DNA of 64,000 nucleotides from a virus. Positions 16,442 to 26,270 of this stretch are shown one piece after another (the first letter of the stretch is position 1; each line of letters opens with the position of its first letter). The stretch spans positions 1 to 64,000 of the IMG/VR virus record IMGVR_UViG_3300006990_000020, one strand, 5' to 3'. The position numbers were made by a program, and so were the translations under genes. The notes under the pieces were generated by a model that saw nothing but the letters and a program-made list of their open reading frames with translations, did no database searches and was not told the DNA's origin.

Positions 16442-18088
16442 TTAACCAAAATTACTAATAGTAAATTTATCACTTCGATAAACTAAGCTATTTAGATTAC
16501 TAAAAGTAAACTGGTACTCTACATTTTTTTCTTGTGGGAATAGTTTTTCATCTTCGCTACTTGACAAAACTGAACCATAATCAGGTGTTATGTATACACT
16601 TATTTTTTTAGGATTTTTAACAATAGGCATATTGTCTACAACATCAACTTTGTTTTCAAAAAACATAGACTTATTTCTAATAGTTTCGTTAGGATAACCT
16701 ACTCTTGCACCATGAGATGCAACAGAGTCAACTATGAGTTCATCTCTAAGAAAATCATAATATATAGCTATTTGTTCACTGTAATTTGATACCATGCCAT
16801 GTGCATCAATAGATCTAACTGTATAGATACAAAGTATGTTTTTATTGTACGTTTTATCTTCGAAGAAGTCTGGTATATATCCAGGTGTTTTGTCTATATT
16901 GTTAGCAGAGACCAATTCTATTAATTCATACGCATCTGTTTGAAGGTGACCTTCAAGCTGGCGTGTTAATACAAAAGGCTCTTCAAGGCTTTTCCTTTTT
17001 AATATTTGGTATCCTTTGACATCATTCTCATAGTCTGTAGGATGACGCCATTTTAAAAAAAGCTTGTCGACGAGCTTATCATATTCAGCTGAGATGCCTG
17101 TTGGAGGAGGAGGCGGATTAAATTCCTTACAAATTAAATCATTACTGATATATGGTTCGGTGCATAATAGAAAATGATCTAACATAAATCTGTTTTCTTC
17201 ACTTAAACACATAAAATGATAGACGTAGTGACAAACATATCTATACGTCTCCCCGTATTTAATAGCTTCGTCTTCTAAAGTTTCATTGAAAATACTTTTA
17301 GACTTACTATCTCTTGGTACAAACTTAGCACACTTAAAATTATAAATGTCATCTTCTTTACAAAACTTTTCAACATACAAACCACAAAAAACTGCATTTT
17401 TGTCAATATAATCTTGTACATCACCAAAATTAATAGACTTAGAAATAGGTTTTAAATTAGGAAGTAATACTCCAGACTTAAATTTTTCAACAGAGTCTTT
17501 TTTGTTTTTTCTTGCGTTATAAACTTCTTCACTGTTGATAAGTTGTTGGTAATTTTTTATGTTTTCTGAGTTGAAAACTTCAACATACTCTTTATTTCCA
17601 TACGCAGTCTCATATAGCATATCCATTTCAAAACTTACTTTTTTAGACTTATCTAAACCTCTAAAGTCATTTTCGTCAAAGTCTGAGTTTTTTCCTGAAT
17701 ATATCTTGAAAAAAGATTTTAAGTCATTTATTTTATGATCCTGTATTAAAGATATTTTCGAAGGAGAAAGCATATCGATTCTATTAAAAAAACTTCTATC
17801 TTCTTCATATAAATTTCTATTAGATAAATCAGACAAAAAAGAAGCAAATATCTCTTCAAAGATATTTGCTTCTGAAGTGATTCCTATACTTTTAGGATGT
17901 TCTAAATTAATTCTTATGAATCTGTTTTTACTGTAGTTTGTTTCTCTGTTAGTTATAATGTTATCATCTATTATAGATTCTTTGTCATCATAACTGTTGT
18001 ATATGAAATCAAACTTGCACTCTATCTCCCTAGAATCAAACTTGTCTGCTATTGATACAATGACGTCACTTACATTATCTAAAATCAT
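16442..18088 (-). CDS. virion protein with fibronectin type III-like domains (548 aa)
   Basis: The start is set at the ATG at 18088 (MILDNVSDVIVS): GAGGT lies ten bases upstream and the previous gene ends one base before it, whereas the longer frame would need a TTG at 18103. The N-terminal half is charged and helical. After a proline run (NPPPPPTGISAEYDKL, near residue 325) comes an Fn3-like domain with LFLKWRHPTDYENDVKGYQI and a following YTVRSIDAHGMVSNYSEQI strand pair; the C-terminal 100 residues are beta-rich. A terminator-like hairpin is embedded near codons 72-83. Fn3-like domains are common in tail and baseplate proteins. The exact role is unknown. Confidence 0.78.
   Translation of the reverse strand: MILDNVSDVIVSIADKFDSREIECKFDFIYNSYDDKESIIDDNIITNRETNYSKNRFIRINLEHPKSIGITSEANIFEEIFASFLSDLSNRNLYEEDRSFFNRIDMLSPSKISLIQDHKINDLKSFFKIYSGKNSDFDENDFRGLDKSKKVSFEMDMLYETAYGNKEYVEVFNSENIKNYQQLINSEEVYNARKNKKDSVEKFKSGVLLPNLKPISKSINFGDVQDYIDKNAVFCGLYVEKFCKEDDIYNFKCAKFVPRDSKSKSIFNETLEDEAIKYGETYRYVCHYVYHFMCLSEENRFMLDHFLLCTEPYISNDLICKEFNPPPPPTGISAEYDKLVDKLFLKWRHPTDYENDVKGYQILKRKSLEEPFVLTRQLEGHLQTDAYELIELVSANNIDKTPGYIPDFFEDKTYNKNILCIYTVRSIDAHGMVSNYSEQIAIYYDFLRDELIVDSVASHGARVGYPNETIRNKSMFFENKVDVVDNMPIVKNPKKISVYITPDYGSVLSSSEDEKLFPQEKNVEYQFTFSNLNSLVYRSDKFTISNFG
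17835..17873 (-). terminator. terminator-like hairpin inside the 548-aa structural gene
   Basis: On the minus strand AGAAGCAAATATCT pairs over 14 perfect base pairs with AGATATTTGCTTCT around a six-base loop (TTGAAG), and the descending arm runs straight into TTTTT. The form is that of an intrinsic terminator, though the stem is AT-rich. It sits about 215 bases inside the gene, shortly after the end of the 1876-residue gene, so it could partly stop transcripts coming from upstream. Confidence 0.5.
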
Positions 18089-18089
18089 A

Positions 18090-21000
18090 TTAAAGTACCT
18101 CAAAGCTTATGTAATAACTTATGCACAGGCTTTTATTAAGAGATCCAACGGGACTATTAAAAGAACCTAGTCCCATATCGATTATTTCGTTGCTGCTCGA
18201 TCCTGTGTCTATACTAATTAGGTCTCTGTTAACTACTATGTTAAAAACATCATATATGTTGTTTGGTATCATAGCTAAAATAAGATCTTGTTGTGACATG
18301 TCTCTGTCTAAGTCTTTTATAAACTTATGATAAAATTCATTATTTTTTAAAACTTTACTATTTCCTAGCGTTTGAGTGTATTCTTTGTCATTTTCAACAA
18401 AGTCATCACTTAAAATATTTTCATCAATTTTTCCTATAGCATTTTTCAAGCTTTCAATATCAACTGAATTTAATAAGCTGATTGTTTCTTTATTTATTAA
18501 ATTGTCTAATTTTTCTCCGTTTAATTTAATGTTCTCGTTTAAAGGAGACTGTGTGATAAAGTCTAGATGGCTTATAGCAGAAGAAATAATATTGTCATCA
18601 TAAACACTTGAAGATAACAAGCTAGTATTTGCGTTTAAAACTACTCGACCCTCTTCAGCGGCTAGACTAAAAATATCACTTAAAAGATTTTTAACTTCTG
18701 ATATTGCGATATCCTTAGACACAACATTATACCTCTCAGATATTTTTTGTGTATCATTGTATATTCCGCAAAAGTCAAAAAAGTTACTAGATAAACTAGA
18801 CATAAAATTACTTGTCAATCCTGTTAACATTGGAGTATAATACTTTGAGATAGACTTGTATTCAATTTCAGGATATTTTAAATTAACAGGTTGAATATTT
18901 ATCTTCAAAAAACCTCTTGTACCGATTTTGTTTGCAATTTTAAAATCTATTGGTATTTTTAATATGTCTAGTAAACTATTCACTTCACTACTTGAATAAT
19001 TTCCTATTAAGTTTAAACTTTGAAGTCCTCTGTTGTAGCTATTATTATAAAAAAGCTTTCTATGATTAAACATGTTTTCGTTTTCATATTTTTGTCTATT
19101 ACTATTATAAAGGTTGTTTCTTATAAACGTTTCGTTAAAAATATTTTTATAAAACATTATTTCTTGAATATCCTTAGATAACTTGTTCTGATAGAACTCG
19201 TCAAATATATGGTCTTGTATATTAATTGAGCTTATTCCTTGAATACTATTTATTGTTTTGCTAATTTCTTCTATGTTTTTTTCGAGCTCTTTTTTGTTTT
19301 CTATCTCTAGAATTTTATTCGACTCTAGATTTGCAAAATAACCATGTATAATATCCAAACACAAAGATTCAGATATATCGCTGTTTTGCAGTATTTTATT
19401 TACTACTTGTAATTCAAAGAATCTTTTTGTGTGTATAACATCCCTATTGATAACCGCAGGAGAGTTTTGTAAAATAATATCGCTAGTTTGATATTCTGGA
19501 TTTTCCAACTGTTCAGAATTTTGACTAAGTATTGACTTTATATCACTAACTACAAAAGAACGATTTTCTATGCTAGAATTCAAAATATTGTAGTCTTTAA
19601 CAAAAAACCTGAACTCGTCAATAGACATGTCTTTATTTATAGACTCTAGTCTTATTTTTTCTTCTGTATACGTATTGTAACTTTCAAAACTTTGTAAGTA
19701 TATGATAGAAAAAACTTCAAGAATATCTTGAGTTATTCTTGTCAAATAAGTATTGTTATCTATGAATTTAAATACTTCTTCAACGTTGTTTATATTGTCA
19801 TATTTTATATCAAAAACAGATAACAAGTCTGTACAGATATCTGTTATTTTTCTAGAAAAGGTATTTCTTTTTGTTGAAAGATAAAAATAACTCATAGGTA
19901 TATAGACAAATGAGTTGCGGTATGGGACTACAAGCTTTCCTAAGCCATCATTGTTCAAACCTCTAATATCACTTTTTAATACTCTTTTAAACAAATTATA
20001 CGTTATTTTTAAATCAATGCCTTTGTTTATTTCATCTTTTGCAAAGTTAAAGCCTTTTTTTGAGTAAGATGAGTCTTCTTCGCTTTTTTCGTAAAAAACA
20101 GTACCTGTTTCTTCTTCATTGATAAAAACATCGTAGTTGTATGACATGTTAGAACTAGCCTGGTACAGGTTTTCTCTTAACTCTCTTTTTTTATTGTTTA
20201 TGTTGGCTTGACTACTAAAGAAGTTGTCATTTATAGTCGAAGATTTTCTTATAGCACTGCCAGACACAGATTTAATTGCATCTTCTTTTTTTCCAAATTC
20301 TTTGACTACATAATGTCCAGGAAAAACTAACTCACACATATTTCCGTCTACATAATCTAGACTTAAACCATTAATAGCATCTACAGAAGTTAAATTAAAA
20401 GATTTAATATTATTCATACTGTTAGTATGAACTGATCTGATGATCTTGTTGTTCATGCTGTAAATGTTTTCTTTATTGAATATCACGTTAACAAAGTTGT
20501 TAATAATTTCTTCACCAAAAATTTTTCTTAAATCATCACTAATGTCTTTGTTTAATGTTTTACTACTTGATTTTCCTCCAAAACGAGAAGATGGCAATTT
20601 ATATACAGACTTTATTTGACTATCTATTCCACATGATTTAATGATTGAATTAGCTAGTATAATCTTACAAACATCTTTAACTTCGTTTGCATTGTTTCTA
20701 TTTATACCAGAGAGTGATTTTGCTAATAAAACATCAAATCCAAAATAATTAGATATGTTTGAAAAGCTACGAGGATAATCGCTTTCTAATTCAAACATAT
20801 CAATATTGTCGCTTAATATCCTGTTTAATAAAGTTGATTTACTTCTAACAAAAGACTTTGTATAAATTTTGGACAAATATTTTCTAAACTCTTTTGAAGT
20901 AAAAAGCTTATTGTCTTCAATGTCATTGTCTTTGTCAATAACTAACTTTGTCGTATTTTTATTTTCTGAGTTAAATTCTTCAACGAAGTTGTTCTTATAA

Positions 21001-23720
21001 AATCCTTTACTTGTTATAAAAGGGCTTTCTTCAAAAGTATCAATACAATTTTCTTTAAATGTATCATAAAGAAGAGTAAAGTTGTCTTGTTGAACTATTT
21101 TAGATTTTACCTTGTCAAATATAGATTGAAATATCTTATTGTCTGAACGTTTTTTTCTTATTAAATTAATAACGTTTGATATTTTTAAAGTTAAATGTGC
21201 AACATTATTTTTTTCACTAAAGACACTTAAAACATTATCAGTTGTGTTTCTTTTGTTCAAAAATCTTTCGTCAGCATCCTTTATTGATTTTATTTTGATA
21301 TCATTTAAACCTAAGTCTTTTATTTTTTTATTACTGTAGTTAGACAAAATGACATCTTTAATTTCTTTTGAATTTAAAAAGCTGTTGCTTGTACTAAAAA
21401 CAAAACAGTCGTTTTTTATTTTTTCAATATCACTTTCATATATGTTACCTCTGTCTTTTAAAGACGTATTAAACAAAGAAGAAATATTGTCAACATCATC
21501 ATCACTATCTCGAATATTTTGTAATTTTGTGGCGAAGTCGCTAAAAGTTGTTATGCTTATGTTGTCTTTTGTTCTTATAACATAGTCATCCAAATAGCTT
21601 TCAAAAGATGTTGACGAACTAGTGCTTGTAATTTTTACTGTGTTATTTAAAGTATTTTCTCCTCCATTTATAAATTTAGAGTATTTTACTTTTAAAAAAT
21701 CAAGAAAAGAATCCACAGCGTTTATATAAGATAACCCAAAACTGCTATTATTTAATAATGACCCAACATCATTACCACCAGTGTTAACATCTTCAGAAAA
21801 GTTATAAGGACCGCTAAACAGACTTTCTTTTATTTTATCCTTAATTTCACTTTCACTGTCAATACTGCTCCGATTATTATGTGATGATAAGTCTGCTATC
21901 GATCTATTAGTCAGTGTAACATCATTTCCTTCCTCTAGTCTTTCAATAGAATTAGGTGATGTGTTTTTTGTAAAATATCTCGTAGGTAGCTTTAAAAAAC
22001 AAGGTAATAAATACGCATTACTAGAATTATATTTAGTATCGACGTCCAAATATATTTTCTCAAATAAAAACTCATTGCTGCTAAAGCTCTGATCTCCTGT
22101 CACTCTATTTGGATCTTTATCTACTGCTTTAATAGAAAATATATTATTGTCTATTTCATTTTGATTGGAACGATTAACACTTTTTTTACCAGCCAAGCTT
22201 TTTCTGTTTTTATAACTTGTCCCTCTTGTATTAGTATCTTCGCCTTCGTTATATTTTTCACCAGTATCAATAATATCACTTCCAGAAAAAAACAAAAGAG
22301 AGTTAATAACAGTTAAAGGCTCATAGTTTTCGTTTACTAACGTCTCATCAATATTTTTCAATACTTTGTCAATATTTAAAGTATTGCCTGTAACTGCTAA
22401 AAACTCTAGTTTTTTATTGCTAAATATCCTAGAGTTAATATTTAAATCTTTAAACTGTATTATTGGGTACTTGTTAAAAGCATCACCATTTATTTTTTTT
22501 CTTATACTTGAACTGTAATAATTTAAGTTTAACACATCATCAGAATTTGGGTAAATGCTGTTTTGACCAACAGCATAATTTACCATAAATTGTCCTACAA
22601 GTCTATCAGTATTAACAATTTTAAAGTTTGACACACTATTACTAAATCTAACGTCTTTTTCTTTGTAGTCAAATCCTGAGATATTTTTGTAGAATATTTC
22701 TAAATTTTCCTTGCTTAATATAGACTTTGAAGACTTATGCTGTAAGTCTAAAAGTACTTCGTCATCTCCTCCAGTTAGTTTTTTGTAGTTGTTACTATTT
22801 AAAAGTATTTGATTTGATATTTTTCCAATAAAATCACTTTTTCCTTCTTTTATGAAGTTTTCAATTATATTTCCGTAATTAATTTCGTTTTCTAGTCTAT
22901 TACTTAATTTTGAAGTTTTATTGATTTTATTTACAAGTCTTATCGATTTATTGTAACTTTCTTGAATTAATTCGTTATGTTTGAAGTCGTCAACGTATAA
23001 AAACAGTCTGTCAGAATGTGACTCTTTAATTTCTATTTCACTGTTTTTCAAATTAAGTAGTGTTGAGTTTTCTTGACTTCTAAAGTCCAAGAAAAGCAAA
23101 TTTGTATCAAATTCCCCAGATGACAGTTTGTTTATCTTGAATATTTCATGCGAAAGAACTTTGATATTTGTATTTTGCATGCTCTTTCTTGATCTTTCGA
23201 TCAACTTTCCTAAACTAGTAAAAGAAAACTCATCAATACTGAAGTCACCTTCAACAAAATCCCCTTCAGTAAAATCTAACAAAAAAGTATCATCTGGCAA
23301 TAAATCCACAACCTCAACGAGTTGACTTATTCTTGTATCATCAATGCTGTCTTGACTCGTTGAGGTTATTCTATTTCCCGAAAAAGATGACGTTAGTCTA
23401 TCAACCACAGTGTTAGGATTTTGTATTTCATTTGTTTGTTGATTGTCAACATTACTCACAGCGTTTTCTAAGTCACTAAAGTCTTCTATTTCTAAACTTG
23501 ATTTTGTGAATGTTCTTAATACTCGATTTTGCTGACTCAGTATTTTAGACTCTAAGTTTTTTTTAAAAATAATAGGGTCTAGTTTAATTTGATACTCTTT
23601 TTCTTTTTGACTGTTAAGATCATTAATAGGACTATCATTAACAGACTTAAGTCCTGAGCTTTTACCAGAAGAACGAACTAATATACTTGAAGACCCTGTG
23701 CTTTGTTTGATTACTGGCAT
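18090..23720 (-). CDS. giant hypothetical virion protein (1876 aa)
   Basis: This is the largest gene in the window and I recognise no domain in it. The protein is very rich in Asn, Ser, Asp, Lys and Ile, has no convincing membrane segments and no long heptad coiled coil, so it does not look like a tape measure protein. There are repeated charged helical stretches (for example ENKKELEKNIEEISKTI near 1475) separated by Ser/Asn-rich segments. Codon and base use match the neighbours. It is preceded by a 114-base gap with a leader hairpin and AAGGAAAG. Its place in the baseplate/tail block suggests a peripheral tail or baseplate protein. It overlaps no neighbour and ends one base before the next start. 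Confidence 0.75.
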   Translation of the reverse strand: MPVIKQSTGSSSILVRSSGKSSGLKSVNDSPINDLNSQKEKEYQIKLDPIIFKKNLESKILSQQNRVLRTFTKSSLEIEDFSDLENAVSNVDNQQTNEIQNPNTVVDRLTSSFSGNRITSTSQDSIDDTRISQLVEVVDLLPDDTFLLDFTEGDFVEGDFSIDEFSFTSLGKLIERSRKSMQNTNIKVLSHEIFKINKLSSGEFDTNLLFLDFRSQENSTLLNLKNSEIEIKESHSDRLFLYVDDFKHNELIQESYNKSIRLVNKINKTSKLSNRLENEINYGNIIENFIKEGKSDFIGKISNQILLNSNNYKKLTGGDDEVLLDLQHKSSKSILSKENLEIFYKNISGFDYKEKDVRFSNSVSNFKIVNTDRLVGQFMVNYAVGQNSIYPNSDDVLNLNYYSSSIRKKINGDAFNKYPIIQFKDLNINSRIFSNKKLEFLAVTGNTLNIDKVLKNIDETLVNENYEPLTVINSLLFFSGSDIIDTGEKYNEGEDTNTRGTSYKNRKSLAGKKSVNRSNQNEIDNNIFSIKAVDKDPNRVTGDQSFSSNEFLFEKIYLDVDTKYNSSNAYLLPCFLKLPTRYFTKNTSPNSIERLEEGNDVTLTNRSIADLSSHNNRSSIDSESEIKDKIKESLFSGPYNFSEDVNTGGNDVGSLLNNSSFGLSYINAVDSFLDFLKVKYSKFINGGENTLNNTVKITSTSSSTSFESYLDDYVIRTKDNISITTFSDFATKLQNIRDSDDDVDNISSLFNTSLKDRGNIYESDIEKIKNDCFVFSTSNSFLNSKEIKDVILSNYSNKKIKDLGLNDIKIKSIKDADERFLNKRNTTDNVLSVFSEKNNVAHLTLKISNVINLIRKKRSDNKIFQSIFDKVKSKIVQQDNFTLLYDTFKENCIDTFEESPFITSKGFYKNNFVEEFNSENKNTTKLVIDKDNDIEDNKLFTSKEFRKYLSKIYTKSFVRSKSTLLNRILSDNIDMFELESDYPRSFSNISNYFGFDVLLAKSLSGINRNNANEVKDVCKIILANSIIKSCGIDSQIKSVYKLPSSRFGGKSSSKTLNKDISDDLRKIFGEEIINNFVNVIFNKENIYSMNNKIIRSVHTNSMNNIKSFNLTSVDAINGLSLDYVDGNMCELVFPGHYVVKEFGKKEDAIKSVSGSAIRKSSTINDNFFSSQANINNKKRELRENLYQASSNMSYNYDVFINEEETGTVFYEKSEEDSSYSKKGFNFAKDEINKGIDLKITYNLFKRVLKSDIRGLNNDGLGKLVVPYRNSFVYIPMSYFYLSTKRNTFSRKITDICTDLLSVFDIKYDNINNVEEVFKFIDNNTYLTRITQDILEVFSIIYLQSFESYNTYTEEKIRLESINKDMSIDEFRFFVKDYNILNSSIENRSFVVSDIKSILSQNSEQLENPEYQTSDIILQNSPAVINRDVIHTKRFFELQVVNKILQNSDISESLCLDIIHGYFANLESNKILEIENKKELEKNIEEISKTINSIQGISSINIQDHIFDEFYQNKLSKDIQEIMFYKNIFNETFIRNNLYNSNRQKYENENMFNHRKLFYNNSYNRGLQSLNLIGNYSSSEVNSLLDILKIPIDFKIANKIGTRGFLKINIQPVNLKYPEIEYKSISKYYTPMLTGLTSNFMSSLSSNFFDFCGIYNDTQKISERYNVVSKDIAISEVKNLLSDIFSLAAEEGRVVLNANTSLLSSSVYDDNIISSAISHLDFITQSPLNENIKLNGEKLDNLINKETISLLNSVDIESLKNAIGKIDENILSDDFVENDKEYTQTLGNSKVLKNNEFYHKFIKDLDRDMSQQDLILAMIPNNIYDVFNIVVNRDLISIDTGSSSNEIIDMGLGSFNSPVGSLNKSLCISYYISFEVL
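23310..23367. repeat. 13-bp perfect inverted repeat near the 5' end of the 1876-aa gene
   Basis: AACCTCAACGAGT at 23310-23322 is perfectly complementary to ACTCGTTGAGGTT at 23355-23367, with a 32-base spacer. There is no T-tract on either side, so it is not a simple terminator. In the minus-strand mRNA it could fold into a long-loop hairpin about 350-410 bases after the start codon. Confidence 0.5.
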
Positions 23721-23834
23721 TTGTTTTTACAACTTTCCTTATAGATTATTAAGTCTCTTTGAAAGTAATCGCAGACTTAAAACTGATTATTCATAAACTA
23801 TAATGCTAAGTATTATTATAACCAAGCATTCCTA
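23721..23834 (-). promoter_or_regulatory. 114-base leader and probable promoter region of the 1876-aa gene
   Basis: No gene fits here. On the minus strand the order is: an AATACTTAGCAT element (23814-23803), ATTATAGTTTAT (23804-23793) that recurs in the 62260-62330 gap, an 8-bp hairpin (TTAAGTCT/AGACTTAA, 23749-23780, 16-base loop), then AAGGAAAG before the start at 23720. The opposite strand shows TATAAT. A promoter followed by a structured leader is likely, but the start site cannot be fixed. Confidence 0.4.
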
Positions 23835-26267
23835 TTATAGTAAATCTTCTTTTGTAATTGATATCTCTTGCAAAATTTTTCCTTGACTATTAGAAAGATT
23901 AGTTATACCAAAAACTTTTCTAACAAAATCTTCTCTGTTTGAATTGAAAGTCTTTTTATATCCTAGATTGAAAACGTCTGTTAGCTCAGAAGTGCTATAG
24001 TTAGGATTTAAATTAGAAATTATTTCTACTATCTTACTTTTACTTTCATTTATCTCTTCCGAACTCTTGTTCTTTGGAGAGCCTAGACACTTTGTAACTT
24101 TTTGACTAAGTAATATAGGTTCTAATGTTGTTCGAAAACTACAATTAAAATCTCTAGATAAACCATTAAAGTTTCTTTCTTTTACAAACAATAAGTCTCT
24201 TTTGATTGTAGCTTCTACATCAAGAATATTTAAATTTACCAGATTAGCAGTTTTGCTTTGATTTTTTATGTTATAATCTGTCTTCGAATCAGTACTTATA
24301 GAAGGTATGTCACTTAAAAAACAATAATGTTGTATGCTGAAAAGCGTCATGTTATTGTTAACAGATAAGGTTTTTTCTATTTTTACAAGTATAGATCCTA
24401 AAACTTCTCTCCTACTATCGACAGAGCTCAAAGGATTAACAAGCGTATTTAAAATCATATCAGGAAAAAAGTCTAATTTTTGAATACTTGGCAAGTTATC
24501 ATTAATAAAATCCTTCAACATGAACTCAAATGTCTGATCAATTGATTCTCCACTAATTAAAGTTAAAAGATCGTCCACGTTTGTCGTGTTTTTTTGTGAA
24601 ACTATTTGAATTTTTTCTTTCATCTTATTTTCTAAAAATCTAAACGAACTTATACTCTGCCTAAATTCACTTGTAATAATTTCCCCTTCTGCTTTGAAAG
24701 GCCCAACCCTTATCACGTTTGGACTTGCACTTGTTGAAGGCTGGAGAGTGTTATAAAAATTAACAAAAACTTCTTTAATATTATCTAGATTAAAATACAA
24801 ATTAATATTATTACTATCATTATAACTTTCTATTTTATTGTTAGAATTAATTAGAACTGAGTTTTCTTCTGAGAGGCTTTTGTCAAAATAAAACTCTTCA
24901 ACAGACACATTTCTTTGTCCAGTAGTTTCTGTATCGTCATAAACGACGAAGTCGAAGCTTATTGCGTTTTTAAAAACTTTTTGTTTTTTATGCAAAGAAT
25001 TGTTAAAAGACAAAGTTAATTTGTTTAAGAAACTACTCTCATTATTGTTGTCTTTTAATATGCTTAAAACAAAAACTTTCTTGTCTTTGATGTCATTACT
25101 AAAATTGAATCTTTGAATATCTTCAAATGCTTGAGTTAAATTTTCTTTACTAAAGCTTTCTTCTTTTATTAACGTCATGTCTTCAATTTTAATACTATTA
25201 AACAACGTACTTGATGCACTAAGCACTACTTTGTAATACACTTTTATTTTGCTCAAGTTTTCATTAATTGATCTGTTGTATAACTTTGTTATTACGTCTT
25301 TGTAGTCTTGATTTTTTAAGCAATTAAGTTTAAAATTTCTTTTTAATATGCTTATAAGTGATATATCTTCTTCTAGAAAATCTGATATTCTTGATGTGTC
25401 AACAGAAATTAATTTCAATTCTGACGGCCTAGGGGTGTCTAAATTGTCTACTAAATAAAAGCTCAAATTTACTAGCAAACCTCCAGATTCTTCGCTATTG
25501 ACAATTTCTTGAATAGCTTGTTCGTTAACCATAATCTCAGTACCGGTATCTTCTACAAATACTATATTTTCATTGCTAGACGAACTACTAAAACTAAACT
25601 TACTAAGTCTTAATCTAAAACCATCTAAGACTTCGTTAAGTCGACTAGATAAAACATTTAATTTTATTTTTTGACTTAACTCAGACTCACTTTCAATGTA
25701 ATTTTGAATATTACGTGATCTAGTCTCAATATTGTCTACAACTTCGTTTTTTTCGTTTAACGCATATACTCTAATGAAAAAGTCATTAAATTCTTCTTTA
25801 ATGTTTGTTATTTGATCTGTACCAGGCTTAAATTTACCGCTTGTTATTATAGTTGCGTCAACAATATCTTGTAAATCAGTAGAAGTGACAACTTCAAACA
25901 TATCCACGTCAGCGGCAGGAATATTAACATTAAAAATATTTCCTTTAAAACTAACTTGATCTTTTGAATTAACGATATTTTTTGCGTAAATACTTTTATA
26001 AATATTGCTATTTTTTTCATCTACAACATCATTGATTTTGTAAGACTTTTTGTTGTCTGAATTGTTCTTTATATGATAAGGTTTTTTAACTGTGTTTGTA
26101 AAAGAAACAGGTGTAAAAGTAACCAGTATTTTTTTTACATTAAAAAAACTAGAGCTATTTTTCGACATCTCTATTGGTATATAAAACTTACCATCCGCTG
26201 ATGCAGAAAATGAGCTGTTTAATTTTATTTTTTTTAAAACCTGACCTGTTTTTGACTTTGCTAGCAT
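23835..26267 (-). CDS. hypothetical virion protein (810 aa)
   Basis: I do not recognise this protein. It begins MLAKSKTGQVLKKIKLNSSF and appears beta-rich in its first half (many short alternating hydrophobic strands, for example FYIPIEMSKNSSSFFNVKKI) and more helical and charged at the end. There are no cysteine motifs or membrane segments. Three or more immunoglobulin-like repeats are possible but not clear. It starts four bases after the stop of the 335-residue gene, and is followed by the largest gap on the minus strand within this block, so it probably closes a transcript or is read through into the 1876-residue gene. A virion role is inferred from context and composition. Confidence 0.72.
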   Translation of the reverse strand: MLAKSKTGQVLKKIKLNSSFSASADGKFYIPIEMSKNSSSFFNVKKILVTFTPVSFTNTVKKPYHIKNNSDNKKSYKINDVVDEKNSNIYKSIYAKNIVNSKDQVSFKGNIFNVNIPAADVDMFEVVTSTDLQDIVDATIITSGKFKPGTDQITNIKEEFNDFFIRVYALNEKNEVVDNIETRSRNIQNYIESESELSQKIKLNVLSSRLNEVLDGFRLRLSKFSFSSSSSNENIVFVEDTGTEIMVNEQAIQEIVNSEESGGLLVNLSFYLVDNLDTPRPSELKLISVDTSRISDFLEEDISLISILKRNFKLNCLKNQDYKDVITKLYNRSINENLSKIKVYYKVVLSASSTLFNSIKIEDMTLIKEESFSKENLTQAFEDIQRFNFSNDIKDKKVFVLSILKDNNNESSFLNKLTLSFNNSLHKKQKVFKNAISFDFVVYDDTETTGQRNVSVEEFYFDKSLSEENSVLINSNNKIESYNDSNNINLYFNLDNIKEVFVNFYNTLQPSTSASPNVIRVGPFKAEGEIITSEFRQSISSFRFLENKMKEKIQIVSQKNTTNVDDLLTLISGESIDQTFEFMLKDFINDNLPSIQKLDFFPDMILNTLVNPLSSVDSRREVLGSILVKIEKTLSVNNNMTLFSIQHYCFLSDIPSISTDSKTDYNIKNQSKTANLVNLNILDVEATIKRDLLFVKERNFNGLSRDFNCSFRTTLEPILLSQKVTKCLGSPKNKSSEEINESKSKIVEIISNLNPNYSTSELTDVFNLGYKKTFNSNREDFVRKVFGITNLSNSQGKILQEISITKEDLL

Positions 26268-26270
26268 TGA

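Noticed and set aside
17048-17072. AAGCTCG / CAAGCTT stem with T7 on the minus strand
   Set aside because: On the transcribed strand the stem has a C-A mismatch and reduces to five pairs; too weak to call a terminator, although the T-tract is suggestive.
20097-20111. AAACAG / CTGTTT hairpin with short T-tract in the 1876-residue gene
   Set aside because: Six AT-rich pairs and only a few T residues after the stem; likely chance.
18090-23720. Tail tape measure protein
   Set aside because: It is long enough, but lacks the long coiled coil, transmembrane segments and typical composition; the gene order (between unknown structural genes, away from tube and sheath genes) also does not fit.
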